A DNA stretch of 64,000 nt from an uncultured Marinobacterium sp. (GTDB lineage Bacteria; Pseudomonadota; Gammaproteobacteria; Pseudomonadales; Balneatricaceae), in NCBI GenBank assembly GCA_947501565.1, contig CANMWJ010000013.1, positions 1 to 64,000 on the forward strand, written 5' to 3'. The position numbers and the translations under genes were made by a program. Positions 24,893 through 35,199 of the stretch are shown here, piece by piece. The notes below the pieces were generated by a model. That model was given only the letters and a program-made list of their open reading frames with translations. It searched no databases and was not told the origin of the DNA. How positions within the stretch are numbered: the first letter of the stretch is position 1; every line of letters begins with the position of its first letter.

Positions 24893-26194
24893 TCAGCCTT
24901 CCCGTACATTCTGGTTATCTTTCAAAAAGTTATTTCGGATCGCGTCCTGTAACCTTCTGCGTCGGTCTTCCACGGATATGCCGTAGTACATCGCAAACAT
25001 GCAGAATGCCAACAGGCCGTACAGCAGCATGAAACAGGAACTGCGAACCCCAAGAATGTCGGCCACGAGGCCGAAACAGATCGGCAGTACGAAACCACCA
25101 ATCGCGCCAAGCACCCCAACAGCGCCGCCCACTACACCCATCCTGTCGGGGTAGTAGTCGTAAACGATGCGGAACACACTGGCCTTTCCGAATCCCATCG
25201 CGATCCCCATCACCATCACCAACACAGTAAACAGCCAGACCGGCATCTCCACGAGGATGGTTATATCCTTGTCGATGCCATGAACGGTCATGGTGGTAGG
25301 GGGATAAGAAAGGAAAAACAGACACACCAGGCACGTCCAGAACACCGTCCAGTTCACCCGCCGCGCACCGATCCGGTCGGCACACCAGCCGCCGATAATG
25401 CGGGTCAGGGCACCGGGAACGGTAAACAGCAGGGTGAGGAAGGAGGCGCTCTTCAGATCGAGGCCGTAATGTGTCACGTAGTAATCCGGCAGCCACAACG
25501 CCAGGGCGACGTAACCACCGAACACAAAAAAGTAATAGAGGCCGAAGCGCCACACGCGCAGGTCCAGCAATACCCGCAGCTGCTGTTTCAGCAGCGGTGG
25601 TTTAGGTTGGGTGCGGCGGCTGTTGTGCTGCGGATCGTCCTGAGTCAGCAACCAGAACAACAGCGCTAGGGTGATGAGGATAAAGGCGTATACCGACGGC
25701 GCCATGCGCCAGCCGTAAGCGATGATAATTAGTGGGGCGATCAGGTTGGTGATCGCGGCACCGAGGTTACCGGCACCGAATACACCCATCGCCAGCCCCT
25801 GGGTTTCGCGGGAGGACCAGGAGGAGACGTAGTGGATGCCGAGGGTAAAGCTGCTGCCTACCAGACCCACGCCCAGCCCGGCGATCACGTACTGCCAGTA
25901 GGTTTCGGCGATCGACATCATGTAGAGCGGGATACAGACGGCGAACACCAGAATCAACATCAGGCGGCGACCGCCCCAGCGTTCAGCCATAATACCCATA
26001 GGCAGGCGCGCCAGTGCGCCAGTCAGGATCGGTGCGGCCACCAGAATACCGAACTGGGTTTCGGTCAGCTGCAGCTCGTTTTTGATCTGTACGCCGATCA
26101 CCGATACCAACGTCCACGCAGCGAAACACGCTGCAAATAGCAGGGTGCTCATAATCAATGCTGATAGCTGTTGCTGCTTATCGTTGCTATACAT
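24893..26194 (-). CDS. narK1: Nitrate transporter NarK1
   Basis: A 433-residue 12-helix major-facilitator protein, NNP family; NarK1 types act as proton-linked nitrate importers. Family blocks: FAACFAAWTLVSVIGV, LPMGIMAERWGGRR, SSWSSRETQGLAMGVFGAGNLGAA. No good Shine-Dalgarno precedes ATG 26194; in-frame alternatives as far as TTG 26254 exist but would add a polar N-terminus that the family lacks. The intergenic region to narX carries an Fnr-like box and NarL heptamers. Confidence 0.9.
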   Translation of the reverse strand: MYSNDKQQQLSALIMSTLLFAACFAAWTLVSVIGVQIKNELQLTETQFGILVAAPILTGALARLPMGIMAERWGGRRLMLILVFAVCIPLYMMSIAETYWQYVIAGLGVGLVGSSFTLGIHYVSSWSSRETQGLAMGVFGAGNLGAAITNLIAPLIIIAYGWRMAPSVYAFILITLALLFWLLTQDDPQHNSRRTQPKPPLLKQQLRVLLDLRVWRFGLYYFFVFGGYVALALWLPDYYVTHYGLDLKSASFLTLLFTVPGALTRIIGGWCADRIGARRVNWTVFWTCLVCLFFLSYPPTTMTVHGIDKDITILVEMPVWLFTVLVMVMGIAMGFGKASVFRIVYDYYPDRMGVVGGAVGVLGAIGGFVLPICFGLVADILGVRSSCFMLLYGLLAFCMFAMYYGISVEDRRRRLQDAIRNNFLKDNQNVREG

Positions 26195-26260
26195 GGGTTC
26201 GGTCGGCGTTTTATGACTCTTATCTAAGCGCCAACTTAATCCTGTGAGGGGCAATTAATA

Positions 26261-26274
26261 TTGACCGAAATCAA
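26261..26274. promoter_or_regulatory. Fnr/Dnr box between narK1 and narX
   Basis: TTGACCGAAATCAA fits the consensus at 9 of 10 fixed positions and lies 67-80 bases upstream of the narK1 start. Confidence 0.78.
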
Positions 26275-26311
26275 TACGTAACTGGCTGATATTTAGTGGG
26301 TTTTAGCGAAA

Positions 26312-26332
26312 TACCACTTTGGAGGTACCTCC
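26312..26332. promoter_or_regulatory. Composite NarL site between narK1 and narX
   Basis: TACCACT-TT-GGAGGTA (26312-26327) is a 7-2-7 NarL site. The right heptamer overlaps a perfect palindrome GGAGGTACCTCC (26321-26332), which adds a third heptamer TACCTCC. The arrangement can serve narK1 on one side and narXL on the other, giving nitrate feedback on the sensor genes. Confidence 0.75.
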
Positions 26333-26459
26333 AGATTCTTTTGTAACTAACTGTTTTGGCTGGTAATTTTTTGACCAGCGGCTGGACAGGAAAAATCCGT
26401 GTGTAGCCCCTGGTTCTTTGTGAGTACACCCGACTGAATGAAGACGATAGCCTGGTGAA

Positions 26460-28289
26460 ATGAACTTCTTTAAGCACTCCATCATCGCCCGTTTGGGCGC
26501 TGCCATGCTGGCGATCAGTATGATGGCGCTGATCGGTATGATCAGCTCTGTGATCGTGGCGGAAAGTACCCAGGGTGACGCGGCCGGCATCAACCTCGCT
26601 GGCTCCCTGCGTATGATGTCCTACCGCATCATCTCCGAAACCCAGATGCATGAGGACGAGGGCACCGCAGAATCGCTGGCGCAGGTGAAAAGCTCTATCG
26701 CCGAATTTGATAAACGTATCCGCAGCAAGGTGCTGGTGGATGTGATCCCCAGCGACGGCGACCATGAACTCAACCAGCAATACGAAAGCCTGATCAACGA
26801 GTGGCAGCTCAACCTCTCGCCCGCACTGATTGCGGCGGTGGAAGCGGGGCATACCGGCAACGCCGAATATATCCGCCAGGTGGAGCAGTTTGTGCCCAAA
26901 ATCGACGAGATGGTGCACCTGCTGGAGCGCAGCACAGAATCCAAGATCAAGCTGCTCAGTCTGGTGCAGGGTATCAGCCTGTTCATGACCGTGCTGATCA
27001 TCTTTATCGCCATGTACGACATCAAGAGCAACGTCACCGAACCGCTGGCGCAACTGCTGCAGATGGCGAAGGAGGCGAGTCAGGGTAAGCTGGATTCGCG
27101 CGTGTATTTCGAAAGTGAGGATGAGCTGGGCGTACTGGCGTCCACCTTTAACCAGATGGCGGAAGAACTATCCAAGATCTACGCCGATCTGGAGGACCGC
27201 GTGCAGCGTAAAACCGCCGAGCTGCGCAACAGCAACGAATCCCTGCAACTGCTCTACCGCACCACCAAACGGTTTAACCGCGACGAAGATATCTGCGCCC
27301 GCCTGATGCCGGTGCTCAAACAGCTGGAGGAGGTGACCCCGGTCGGGCCGATCAGCGTCACCTTGTGCGAACCCAACGAGGAGCGCAATTACCGCCAGAT
27401 GACCACCCAGACCACGGAACGCCCGGCGGACTGCAGCAATCAGGAGTGCAACAACTGCCTGGTGACCCGGCTGGATCAGCGCGAACACGACACCATCACC
27501 CGTCCGATCAAAACCCGTGAGGCGTACTTTGGTGAGATGGCGCTGCAGTACCTGCCCAGCCAGCCACCGTCGCAGGACCAGATCCAGCTGATCGAAACCA
27601 TCATCGAAAACCTGGGTACCGTGCTGTCGCTGGAGCTGAAAGCGGAACGTGAGCAGCAGATGTCGCTGCTGGAGGAGCGTGCGGTGATCGCCCGTGAGCT
27701 GCACGACTCGCTGGCGCAGTCCCTCTCCTACCTGAAGATGCAGGTGACCCGCCTGCAGGTACTGCGCAGGAAGGAGGCGAAGGAGGAGCAGATCGACGAT
27801 GTGGTCGGTGAGCTGAAAGAGGGGCTCAATAACGCTTACCGCCAGCTGCGCGAACTGCTGACCACCTTCCGCCTGACGCTGGATCAGCCCGGTCTGCATC
27901 CGGCGCTGGAGACCACAGTCAACGAATTCTCCGACCGCCTCGGGTTCCCGGTACAGCTGGAATACGCCATCCGCCACCAGACCCTGTCGCCCAACGAGGA
28001 GATCCATGTGCTGCAGCTGGTGCGTGAAGCGCTGGCCAACGTGGTTAAACATGCGCAGGCGACCGATGTTTCAGTGAATTTGAAGCAACAGGGCGACGAG
28101 GTTGAGGTCAGAATAGAAGATAACGGCCTGGGCCTGCCGGACGGCAAAGACACCACCAACCATTACGGCCTGGTGATCATGCGCGACCGCGCCACCACCC
28201 TGGGCGGCCAGCTGAAGGTACTCAACCGCGAAGGCGGCGGTGTCTGTGTACTGATGCGCTTCAGCCCCAAATATAAACGATACGGATAG
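26460..28289 (+). CDS. narX: Nitrate/nitrite sensor histidine kinase NarX
   Basis: A 609-residue membrane kinase. Two transmembrane helices (about 12-34 and 172-192) bracket a periplasmic helical sensor with the nitrate-binding P-box, here [18 protein letters not shown] follows (about 190-245), then a central region with a cysteine cluster CSNQECNNC (about 324-332) as in NarX, then a HisKA_3 helix with the phospho-acceptor near H413 ([13 protein letters not shown]), and an HATPase with DNGLGLP. It autophosphorylates on nitrate and signals to NarL, whose start codon overlaps or closely follows the stop. Confidence 0.95.
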   Translation: MNFFKHSIIARLGAAMLAISMMALIGMISSVIVAESTQGDAAGINLAGSLRMMSYRIISETQMHEDEGTAESLAQVKSSIAEFDKRIRSKVLVDVIPSDGDHELNQQYESLINEWQLNLSPALIAAVEAGHTGNAEYIRQVEQFVPKIDEMVHLLERSTESKIKLLSLVQGISLFMTVLIIFIAMYDIKSNVTEPLAQLLQMAKEASQGKLDSRVYFESEDELGVLASTFNQMAEELSKIYADLEDRVQRKTAELRNSNESLQLLYRTTKRFNRDEDICARLMPVLKQLEEVTPVGPISVTLCEPNEERNYRQMTTQTTERPADCSNQECNNCLVTRLDQREHDTITRPIKTREAYFGEMALQYLPSQPPSQDQIQLIETIIENLGTVLSLELKAEREQQMSLLEERAVIARELHDSLAQSLSYLKMQVTRLQVLRRKEAKEEQIDDVVGELKEGLNNAYRQLRELLTTFRLTLDQPGLHPALETTVNEFSDRLGFPVQLEYAIRHQTLSPNEEIHVLQLVREALANVVKHAQATDVSVNLKQQGDEVEVRIEDNGLGLPDGKDTTNHYGLVIMRDRATTLGGQLKVLNREGGGVCVLMRFSPKYKRYG

Positions 28290-28300
28290 TGAGCTACGAT

Positions 28301-28972
28301 ATGAGCGAAGAAACTACAGCAGCCAGCGAAGCGGGCCCTGCGTCCGTCCTGTTGATCGACGACCACCCGCTGCTGCGCAAAGGGGTGAAACAGCTGATCG
28401 ATCTGGAGGATGATCTGGAGGTGATCGCCGAAGCCAGCAACGCTGAAACCGGTGTCGCCAAGGCGGTAGAGACCGATCCCGACCTGATCCTGCTGGACCT
28501 CAATATGCCGGAGATCAACGGCATCGAAACCCTGAAGATGCTGCGTGAAGCCGACGTTGGCTCCCGTATCGTGGTGTTTACCGTCTCCGACAACGAGGAG
28601 GATGTGGTGGCGGCGCTACGCGCCGGTGCCGACGGTTACCTGCTCAAGGATATGGAGCCGGAGGAGCTGCTTGCTAGCCTCAACCAGGCCGCCCTCGGCA
28701 AGATGGTGATCAGCGAAAAACTCACTGCGCTATTGGCGCAGGCGCTGCAGGCGGGCCGGACCACCAAGTCCGCCGATATCAGCAGCCTGACCCCACGCGA
28801 GCGCCAGATCATCAAACTGATCGCCGCGGGGCTGCCCAACAAACTGATCGCCCGCAAACTCAGCATCACCGAAGGTACGGTGAAGGTGCACGTCAAACAC
28901 CTGCTGAAGAAACTGAACCTACGCTCACGGGTGGAAGTGGCGGTCTGGGCGGTGAACGAAGGGCTGAGTTAA
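28301..28972 (+). CDS. narL: Nitrate response regulator NarL
   Basis: A 223-residue response regulator: receiver domain (about 14-130) with acidic pocket DD at 20-21 and phospho-acceptor D66 (LLDLNMP), then a LuxR-type helix-turn-helix (about 155-218: [19 protein letters not shown]). It binds the 7-2-7 sites seen at 22789, 26312 and 38635. GTG 28289 overlapping the narX stop is an alternative start adding four residues; neither has a strong ribosome site, so translation is probably coupled to narX. Confidence 0.95.
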   Translation: MSEETTAASEAGPASVLLIDDHPLLRKGVKQLIDLEDDLEVIAEASNAETGVAKAVETDPDLILLDLNMPEINGIETLKMLREADVGSRIVVFTVSDNEEDVVAALRAGADGYLLKDMEPEELLASLNQAALGKMVISEKLTALLAQALQAGRTTKSADISSLTPRERQIIKLIAAGLPNKLIARKLSITEGTVKVHVKHLLKKLNLRSRVEVAVWAVNEGLS

Positions 28973-29400
28973 CCCTTTTTTATCCGATCTTATCAGGCGC
29001 TGACTGCTCAGGCAGTTCGGCGCCTGCGGCTGCCTGAATGAGGTTCCCTCTTCCCTGCTCATGATGCAAAAAATTTCATCTTGCGCCTGTTTCCATGGGT
29101 ATTCCCATCTAAGGTGATGATTTTTTGAACAAAAGTTCTCCGTGTAATTCTGTCTTTACATAATCCCCCCGGATGTTCAGTTACCTAAACAGATTGGCTG
29201 ACCTATAACTACAGATATTGCAGGTGCGAATGCACGCCCGGTGCGGGCTGCAGTTTGCTATCCGTTACTGCACAGTCAGGCTCGGCCGGGGGCAGTTGGC
29301 ATTTCGGCGTGGGGAGTGCTGATGTGACGTACCTCCCTTCCTCAACAACGTATCAAAGCTCCCGCAGGTAGCTATTCCTACACATGCTACGGGAGGTCCT
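28973..29400. other. Gap between narL and the exported-protein gene
   Basis: It holds a hairpin at 28994-29026 (CAGGCGC..CTGC / GCAG..GGCGCCTG), a plausible narL terminator without a U-run, and a short palindrome ATGGG-TATT-CCCAT near 29096-29109. No ORF or promoter pair is convincing. Confidence 0.5.
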
Positions 29401-29916
29401 ATGCGAAATCTGCTCGTACACTCATTGCTTGTCGGCGTTATGACGCTTGTGACGTTCGGCATCGCTCCCTCAGCGCAGGCTTCGACCTTTATCCAGCTGG
29501 ACGTACCTGCGCTCAGTCAGCGCTCTGAATCGGTTGTTCAGGGCCGCGTGACCCATATGGAAAGTGCCTGGAATGCGTCCCGGACGATGGTCTACACCTA
29601 CGTCACACTGGAGGTCTCACAAACCCTGAAAGGGCCCGCGCGGCAGACCATCGAAGTGCGGGTGCCCGGTGGCCGGGTGGATGGATTTATCGTGCGTGCG
29701 GTGGGTACCGCACACTTTCATATGAACCAGGATGTGCTGGCCTTTATCAGCCGCTGGAGTGACGGTACGCCCCGTGTGACCGGTTACCATCAGGGGCTGT
29801 CACAGGTCGTGAGGGATATCCGCGGCACTATGCACCTGCGGGGTGGTGCCGCCAACGGCAGCACCGTAGCCCAGCTGGCCAAACAACTGAAACCTGAGCG
29901 GGGAGAGCAGCCATGA
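29401..29916 (+). CDS. Exported protein of unknown function
   Basis: A 171-residue protein with a clear signal peptide (about 1-27, cut after AQA). The mature part is beta-rich, with a block VQGRVTHMESAWN..TYVTLEVSQTLKGP resembling small secreted proteins found beside predicted metalloproteases; I know of no assigned function. ATG has GGGAGG seven bases upstream. Its TGA overlaps the ATG of the matrixin-like gene by four bases, so the two are co-translated and probably act together, for instance as chaperone, inhibitor or partner. Confidence 0.7.
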   Translation: MRNLLVHSLLVGVMTLVTFGIAPSAQASTFIQLDVPALSQRSESVVQGRVTHMESAWNASRTMVYTYVTLEVSQTLKGPARQTIEVRVPGGRVDGFIVRAVGTAHFHMNQDVLAFISRWSDGTPRVTGYHQGLSQVVRDIRGTMHLRGGAANGSTVAQLAKQLKPERGEQP

Positions 29917-31154
29917 AACGCTTATTTTCGCTGGCAGGTTTGATGGCACTGGCGCTGTTACTGGTAAGCCGTTCGGTGATGGGGTGGGAGTTCTTTGTAT
30001 CGCCGCCCACCTACGCGGAGGGGCCAATAAAGTGGTATGAAACCGATAATGATCCCAATACCGAAAGGGTAACAGTTCAGGTGGATAGTGGTGGTCTGAA
30101 TACGATTGGCGACGTCGACAACGGGGTGCTGGCAACTATTGGTGCGCTGGAGGCCTGGAACAGCCCCTCCCTTGATCGCCTGATCAGTGGGGTAGCGGTG
30201 GCCAATCCTACGTTCAACGTATTGGACGGCGTATCGACACTGCACTTTTCTGACCCTACGCCCAACAACGACTGCTCATCGCCCTGCCTGGCCCTGACCA
30301 TCGTCACCCACTATGACATGGGGGATGTGCAGAACGGTGTCGTTGATATCCAACGCTGTAACGGCACCGATTACCTACCCTATTACGATGTCAGCATTGT
30401 CACCAATAACACTGATTTCGCGTGGACTTCGGAAAGTGAAGATCCGCAATTGAATGGCTGTTTTAACGAGTATTACATCGAGGCGGTGATGAGCCATGAA
30501 GCGGGGCACCTGCTGGGGCTAGGGCACGAAGATGATGTATTCCCGGCGCAGGCACTGATGTATCCATCCATAGCAGCCTGTGATCAAAAAGCCTTGCAGT
30601 ATGACGACCTGCGCGGGCGGGATGTGATCTACGACTGCGATGGGCAGTGTAGCGCGCAATCACCCCCGAATGCTGCGTTCTCACATAGCACAAATGGTTT
30701 GTCTGCGTCATTTATGGACCAGAGCAGCGACAGCGATGGTTCTGTGACCGGCTGGCAGTGGGACTTTGGTGATACCAACGCGTCCACCGCGCAAAACCCG
30801 AACCATAGCTATGCAAGTGCAGGCACCTACGCGGTCAAACTGACGGTCACCGATGACAGCGGTCTGACCGACGAGGTAACCCAGAATGTAACGGTCAGCA
30901 GCCCAAGTGGGATCAGCCTGAGCGCCAACGGCTATAAGCTGAAAGGGGTTCAGCATGTTGACCTGAGCTGGAGCGGTGCCGAGTCCAGCGTGCAGATCTT
31001 CCGTAATGGTGCCTTGATACGCACTACCCTGGATACCGACCCCGATACCTATACGGACAACCTCAACACCAAAGGTGGCGGCGTGACCTATAGCTACGAG
31101 GTGTGTAACACCGGCAGCAGTGATTGTTCCGATCCGGTGAATGTGACCTTCTGA
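29913..31154 (+). CDS. Secreted matrixin-like zinc metalloprotease with PKD domain
   Basis: A 413-residue exported protein. After a signal peptide (about 1-24) comes a metzincin catalytic domain with the zinc motif HEAGHLLGLGHED near residue 195 and a Met-turn ALMYPS about 20 residues later, as in matrixins. A PKD domain (about 255-330, WDFGDTNAS..YASAGTYAVKLTVTDDSG) and a C-terminal fibronectin-like domain follow, likely for substrate or surface binding. Several cysteine pairs suggest disulphides. No C-terminal sorting tag is seen. Targets are unknown; secreted proteins or polymers are likely. Confidence 0.87.
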   Translation: MKRLFSLAGLMALALLLVSRSVMGWEFFVSPPTYAEGPIKWYETDNDPNTERVTVQVDSGGLNTIGDVDNGVLATIGALEAWNSPSLDRLISGVAVANPTFNVLDGVSTLHFSDPTPNNDCSSPCLALTIVTHYDMGDVQNGVVDIQRCNGTDYLPYYDVSIVTNNTDFAWTSESEDPQLNGCFNEYYIEAVMSHEAGHLLGLGHEDDVFPAQALMYPSIAACDQKALQYDDLRGRDVIYDCDGQCSAQSPPNAAFSHSTNGLSASFMDQSSDSDGSVTGWQWDFGDTNASTAQNPNHSYASAGTYAVKLTVTDDSGLTDEVTQNVTVSSPSGISLSANGYKLKGVQHVDLSWSGAESSVQIFRNGALIRTTLDTDPDTYTDNLNTKGGGVTYSYEVCNTGSSDCSDPVNVTF

Positions 31155-31173
31155 GCAAGCGATCGGTCTTGTT

Positions 31174-34100
31174 CTAAGCCTCGATGCGTGAACCGGTAAC
31201 CTCAATGCCGGTCTGCGTATCGGGGCTGTGTTTATTCAGTAGGACCTGCAGGCAGCGGATCAGCTGTTCGCTTGCGGTCACCAGTTCGGGCCAGCGGGCT
31301 AGCGCAGCCTGGGTCTTGCCCTGCTGGTGCAACTGGCAGATCTCCTCGCCGCACAGATGCACCTGTTTGTGCACTTCTACGATCTCCTCGAACAGCGCAG
31401 TACCGCCGTGGCGTCGATCCCCCTCGGTGTAGAGCCACTGGCCAAAACGGCACTGGCAGGGATCAAACGGTGGCTGCTCGTGGCTGTGATCATGGATAAA
31501 TTTATCCACAACCCGCACCCAGGCGCGGTGCTCGATGGTGGCAAACAGCAGACTCAGGTCATCGCGGCTGATCCGTTGCTGTTGCTGCCAGACCTCAGGT
31601 GGCCGCCAGTTGACGATCCACGCAGGCACTTCGCTGGCAGGCATTGGCCGGGCGATGCCGAACCCCTGCGCCAGTTCACAGCCCAGCTGCAATAGCAGGA
31701 TACCGTGCTCAATATCCTCCACCCCTTCAGCGATCACGTCACGGCGGAAAGCGGCGGACATCCCCATAATGCCCTCCAGAATAGCCAGATCGTCCGGGTC
31801 GTCGAGCATATCGCGCACGAAGGTACGGTCGATCTTCAGCACGGCGGCGGGCAGGTGTTTCAGGTAGGTAAGGGAGGAGTAGCCGGTGCCGAAGTCATCC
31901 AGCGCGAAGTTCACGCCGATCGCCTGACAGCCCTTCATGACCTGGGAGACCTTGCCGATATCCTGCAGGGCGCTGGTCTCCAGTACCTCCAGCTCCAGCT
32001 GTTGTGGTTTTACGCGCGGGTGTCGGGCCAGCAGGGTTTGCAGCTGTTCGACAAAATTACTCTGCTGCAGCTGCAGCGCGCCGATGTTGACGCTGACCGG
32101 GATCGATAACCCCTGTGCCTGCCAGCGTTCGATCTGCTGCAGGGCGTTGTCGATCACCCACTCGCCCAGCTCGATCGCCAGCGGCTGATCTTCCAGAACG
32201 GGCAGGAAGGCGCCGGGTGGCAGCAGCCCTTCCTCCGGGTGGTTCCAGCGGATCAGTGCTTCCATCCCCACCACATCGCCGCTGCGCATATTTACTTTCG
32301 GCTGGTAGTACAGCTCAAACTCCTGCTGTTCCAGTGCGCTGGCGATATGGTCGAGGTTCTCGCGGCGGCCGCGTAGGCTGCGGTCGTGTTCAGTGTCGAA
32401 GAAGTAGTAGCGGTTTTTGCCCGCCAGCTTGGCCTGATACATCGCCTGGTCGGCCTGACGCAACAACTGGTCAGCGTCGACTTCGTCCGCCTGAGGATAG
32501 AAGGTGACACCCAGGCTGGCGGAAACCTGCAGCACCAGATCGTCCACGAGGATCGGTTGCGAGATCGCCTGCAGCAAACGCCGTAACAGCGGGATGGAGG
32601 CGGCGGTATTGTCGATATCGATCAGCACCGCAACGAATTCGTCGCCGCCCAGACGGGCGATGGTATCGCCTTCACGCAACACCTGCTGGAAGCGCCGGCC
32701 GATGGCGATCAACAGGTGGTCGCCGGTATCGTGGCCATGGCTGTCGTTGATCTGCTTGAAGCCGTCCAGATCGATATAGACCACGGCCAGCTGTTGCTCG
32801 CGGCGCTGCTCCATGCGCATCGCCTGACGCAGCCGGTCGGAGAGCAGGCTGCGGTTGGGCAGGCCGGTGAGTTTGTCATGGTAGGCGTTGTGTTCCAGCT
32901 GCGCCTGCTGCTCTTTCTGGGTGGTGATATCGGTGCAGACACCGACCCACTTGTAGGGTTTGCCCGAATCATCCAGCAGTGGCAGGGCGTGATCACTCCA
33001 GTAGCGGTAGCTGCCATTGTGGTGACGGATGCGGTAGTTGTAGCGAATGGCGTCGGTAGAGCTGCGATGCAGCTCCACCGCATCCGCCAGCTGGGCCTGG
33101 TCCTCCGGGTGGATCAGGTCGAGCCAGGATTCGATCTGGTGGGATACTTCGCCCGGGCCAAAGCCGAGGATGGTGTCGATATCACCGAACCAGCTCAGGG
33201 TATCGGTATGCACATCCCACTCGTAGATCAGGTCGTAGGCGGCTTGCCCGGCGATCTTGAAGCGCTGCTCGCTGTCACGCAGCGCCTGCTCAATCCGTTT
33301 GATCTCGGAGATATCCACCGACACCCCACAGAGAGCGTAGATGCTGCCATCTTCGCTGCGTAGCGGCAGTTTAGTGGACTGGTAGGTGATGGTCAGGCCG
33401 CTGTGTGGTACGTGATTGGTCTCCTCAACGCGCAGGGTTTTACCCTCGTCCAGCACTAGGCGGTCGTTGCGTTGGATGGAGGCAGCCGTCTCGGCATCGA
33501 AGAACTTATCATCGCCAAAGCCGACGATATCCTCCATCTCGCTTTGCCAGAGTTCTCGCACCGGCTGGTTGGCAAAGAGGTAGTTACCGTCCAGGTCCTT
33601 GAGGTAGATGCAGGCTTCCACGTTATCGAGGATGGTGCGCAGCTTATCCTCACTCTCCTGCACCTGATTACGGGCGTTGATGATGTCGGTGATATCGTGA
33701 GCGATCACCAGAATCTGGCTGTTACCTTTCGCATCCTGGAAGGGTTTTTTGATCGACTTGAAGTGACGTACTTCTCCCGTGGCGGTGTCCACGCTGTCTT
33801 CAAACACCACTTCGGTCTGACCATGCGCCATGATCTCTTTCACGTTGTTACGCATGAACTCCGCCATCTCTTCGGGCACGCCGAAGTCAGCGTCGTATTT
33901 GCCCACCATCGCTTCCGGTGTGGTGTTGTAGAGTCGGGCGACCGTGGCGTTGGTCAGCAGGAAGTTGCCATCCTTGTCCTTCAGCAGCATCACGTCGGGC
34001 AGTTCGTCGATCACCGTACGCAGCAGGCTTTCGCGCTCGTGCAGCGTTTGCAGAGATTGACTGAGTTCCGCACGGGCGGTTTCAGTCGCACGTTGGGCGC

Positions 34101-34962
34101 GCGCGGAGGCGAGCAGGGCCCGTGCCATACCGAGAAAGGCAAACAACAACAGCGCCGAGGCCAAGCCATAACCCAGGCGCATCGGCCAGAGGTAGTGTTC
34201 GGGATTAAGTAGCGGATCTTTACCGATCGCTGCGATCTGCCATGAGCCTACCGGTAGCTGGATCTCGGTGACCACCGATTGTTCGTTAAACAGCGCAGGG
34301 CGGCCGTAAAACACATCGCCTTCTGCGCCGCGGGCGTCTTTACCCCGGATGGCGATCTCAATCGGCAGGTCACTGTTCAGCAGGTCGCTGTTGATCAGCA
34401 GGCTCTGCTGGTCGATCAGGGCGCTGACGATACCCCAGAAGTAGCGCTCGCCCCGGTCATTATTCAGGTAGACCGGCATCCGGGCGATAAACGCCGAGCC
34501 GCCTTCCACCAGATCAACCGGCCCCGCCAGCACCGTTTGCCCGGTGCGCTGGGCACGTTCCACCGCTTCCCACTGTCCGGGTTGTTGGCTCAGATCCAGG
34601 TTGAGGGCGGCTTCATTGCCGGGCAAAGGGTGGATCATGCGGATCACACTGTCCGGCGCGGCGGAGAATCCTTTTAGTTGGGTATGTTTGTGCAGCAGGG
34701 CGCGGGAGGCGGTATCGAACTCCGCCTGATCCAGATCGGGGTTGGTGGCGATCGCGGCGATCAGGCCTTTGGCCAGCTGCACGTCGCTGATCAGGTTGTT
34801 TTCCAGCCGGTTACGGGCGTTGTAAAGGTGGTTGAGCACCGCCGAGCGGGTTTCGGCCTGGTAACGTTTGCTGTTCAGTTCTTCAACGTAAAAGGCACCG
34901 GCAACCAGCGCGCAGACCAATAGCAGGCCAAACAGGTAGAGTTTTTTGGGCGTCTCGATCAT
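31174..34962 (-). CDS. CHASE-PAS-GGDEF-EAL-CZB c-di-GMP sensor enzyme
   Basis: A 1262-residue membrane protein. Order: helix (6-25), periplasmic CHASE-like sensor (about 45-250), second helix (about 265-285), three PAS domains (about 315-420, 445-560, 570-690), GGDEF (GGDEF intact, RxxD site REGD five residues before), EAL (MEALIRW, DDFGTGYSS intact), and a C-terminal zinc-binding CZB-like domain (about 1150-1250: a histidine near the start, CQCRFGQWLYTEG, then paired histidines VHKQVH). CZB at the end of a GGDEF-EAL protein suggests zinc or redox control of c-di-GMP. I start at ATG 34962, with GGAG seven bases upstream; 35064 is an alternative. Confidence 0.9.
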   Translation of the reverse strand: MIETPKKLYLFGLLLVCALVAGAFYVEELNSKRYQAETRSAVLNHLYNARNRLENNLISDVQLAKGLIAAIATNPDLDQAEFDTASRALLHKHTQLKGFSAAPDSVIRMIHPLPGNEAALNLDLSQQPGQWEAVERAQRTGQTVLAGPVDLVEGGSAFIARMPVYLNNDRGERYFWGIVSALIDQQSLLINSDLLNSDLPIEIAIRGKDARGAEGDVFYGRPALFNEQSVVTEIQLPVGSWQIAAIGKDPLLNPEHYLWPMRLGYGLASALLLFAFLGMARALLASARAQRATETARAELSQSLQTLHERESLLRTVIDELPDVMLLKDKDGNFLLTNATVARLYNTTPEAMVGKYDADFGVPEEMAEFMRNNVKEIMAHGQTEVVFEDSVDTATGEVRHFKSIKKPFQDAKGNSQILVIAHDITDIINARNQVQESEDKLRTILDNVEACIYLKDLDGNYLFANQPVRELWQSEMEDIVGFGDDKFFDAETAASIQRNDRLVLDEGKTLRVEETNHVPHSGLTITYQSTKLPLRSEDGSIYALCGVSVDISEIKRIEQALRDSEQRFKIAGQAAYDLIYEWDVHTDTLSWFGDIDTILGFGPGEVSHQIESWLDLIHPEDQAQLADAVELHRSSTDAIRYNYRIRHHNGSYRYWSDHALPLLDDSGKPYKWVGVCTDITTQKEQQAQLEHNAYHDKLTGLPNRSLLSDRLRQAMRMEQRREQQLAVVYIDLDGFKQINDSHGHDTGDHLLIAIGRRFQQVLREGDTIARLGGDEFVAVLIDIDNTAASIPLLRRLLQAISQPILVDDLVLQVSASLGVTFYPQADEVDADQLLRQADQAMYQAKLAGKNRYYFFDTEHDRSLRGRRENLDHIASALEQQEFELYYQPKVNMRSGDVVGMEALIRWNHPEEGLLPPGAFLPVLEDQPLAIELGEWVIDNALQQIERWQAQGLSIPVSVNIGALQLQQSNFVEQLQTLLARHPRVKPQQLELEVLETSALQDIGKVSQVMKGCQAIGVNFALDDFGTGYSSLTYLKHLPAAVLKIDRTFVRDMLDDPDDLAILEGIMGMSAAFRRDVIAEGVEDIEHGILLLQLGCELAQGFGIARPMPASEVPAWIVNWRPPEVWQQQQRISRDDLSLLFATIEHRAWVRVVDKFIHDHSHEQPPFDPCQCRFGQWLYTEGDRRHGGTALFEEIVEVHKQVHLCGEEICQLHQQGKTQAALARWPELVTASEQLIRCLQVLLNKHSPDTQTGIEVTGSRIEA

Positions 34963-35199
34963 GACCGTACTCCGGCCCGGAACGGGAACCTTAAACGAAG
35001 GAATAGAGGTGCTGTGGCGAAGGATGGCATCCGAAAACTCGTCCCCTGTCTGAACGTCGGTCATTTGTCTCAGACTACTGCGGTCGTCCGGCCCGATGCA
35101 GCTTAAGTTCGGGTATCCATACAGCTCAAATTAAGGCGTTACGGGCGATCTGTTGAATGGTTGCACAATTACGCAGTGGCGGCAATTTAATCAATAGTT

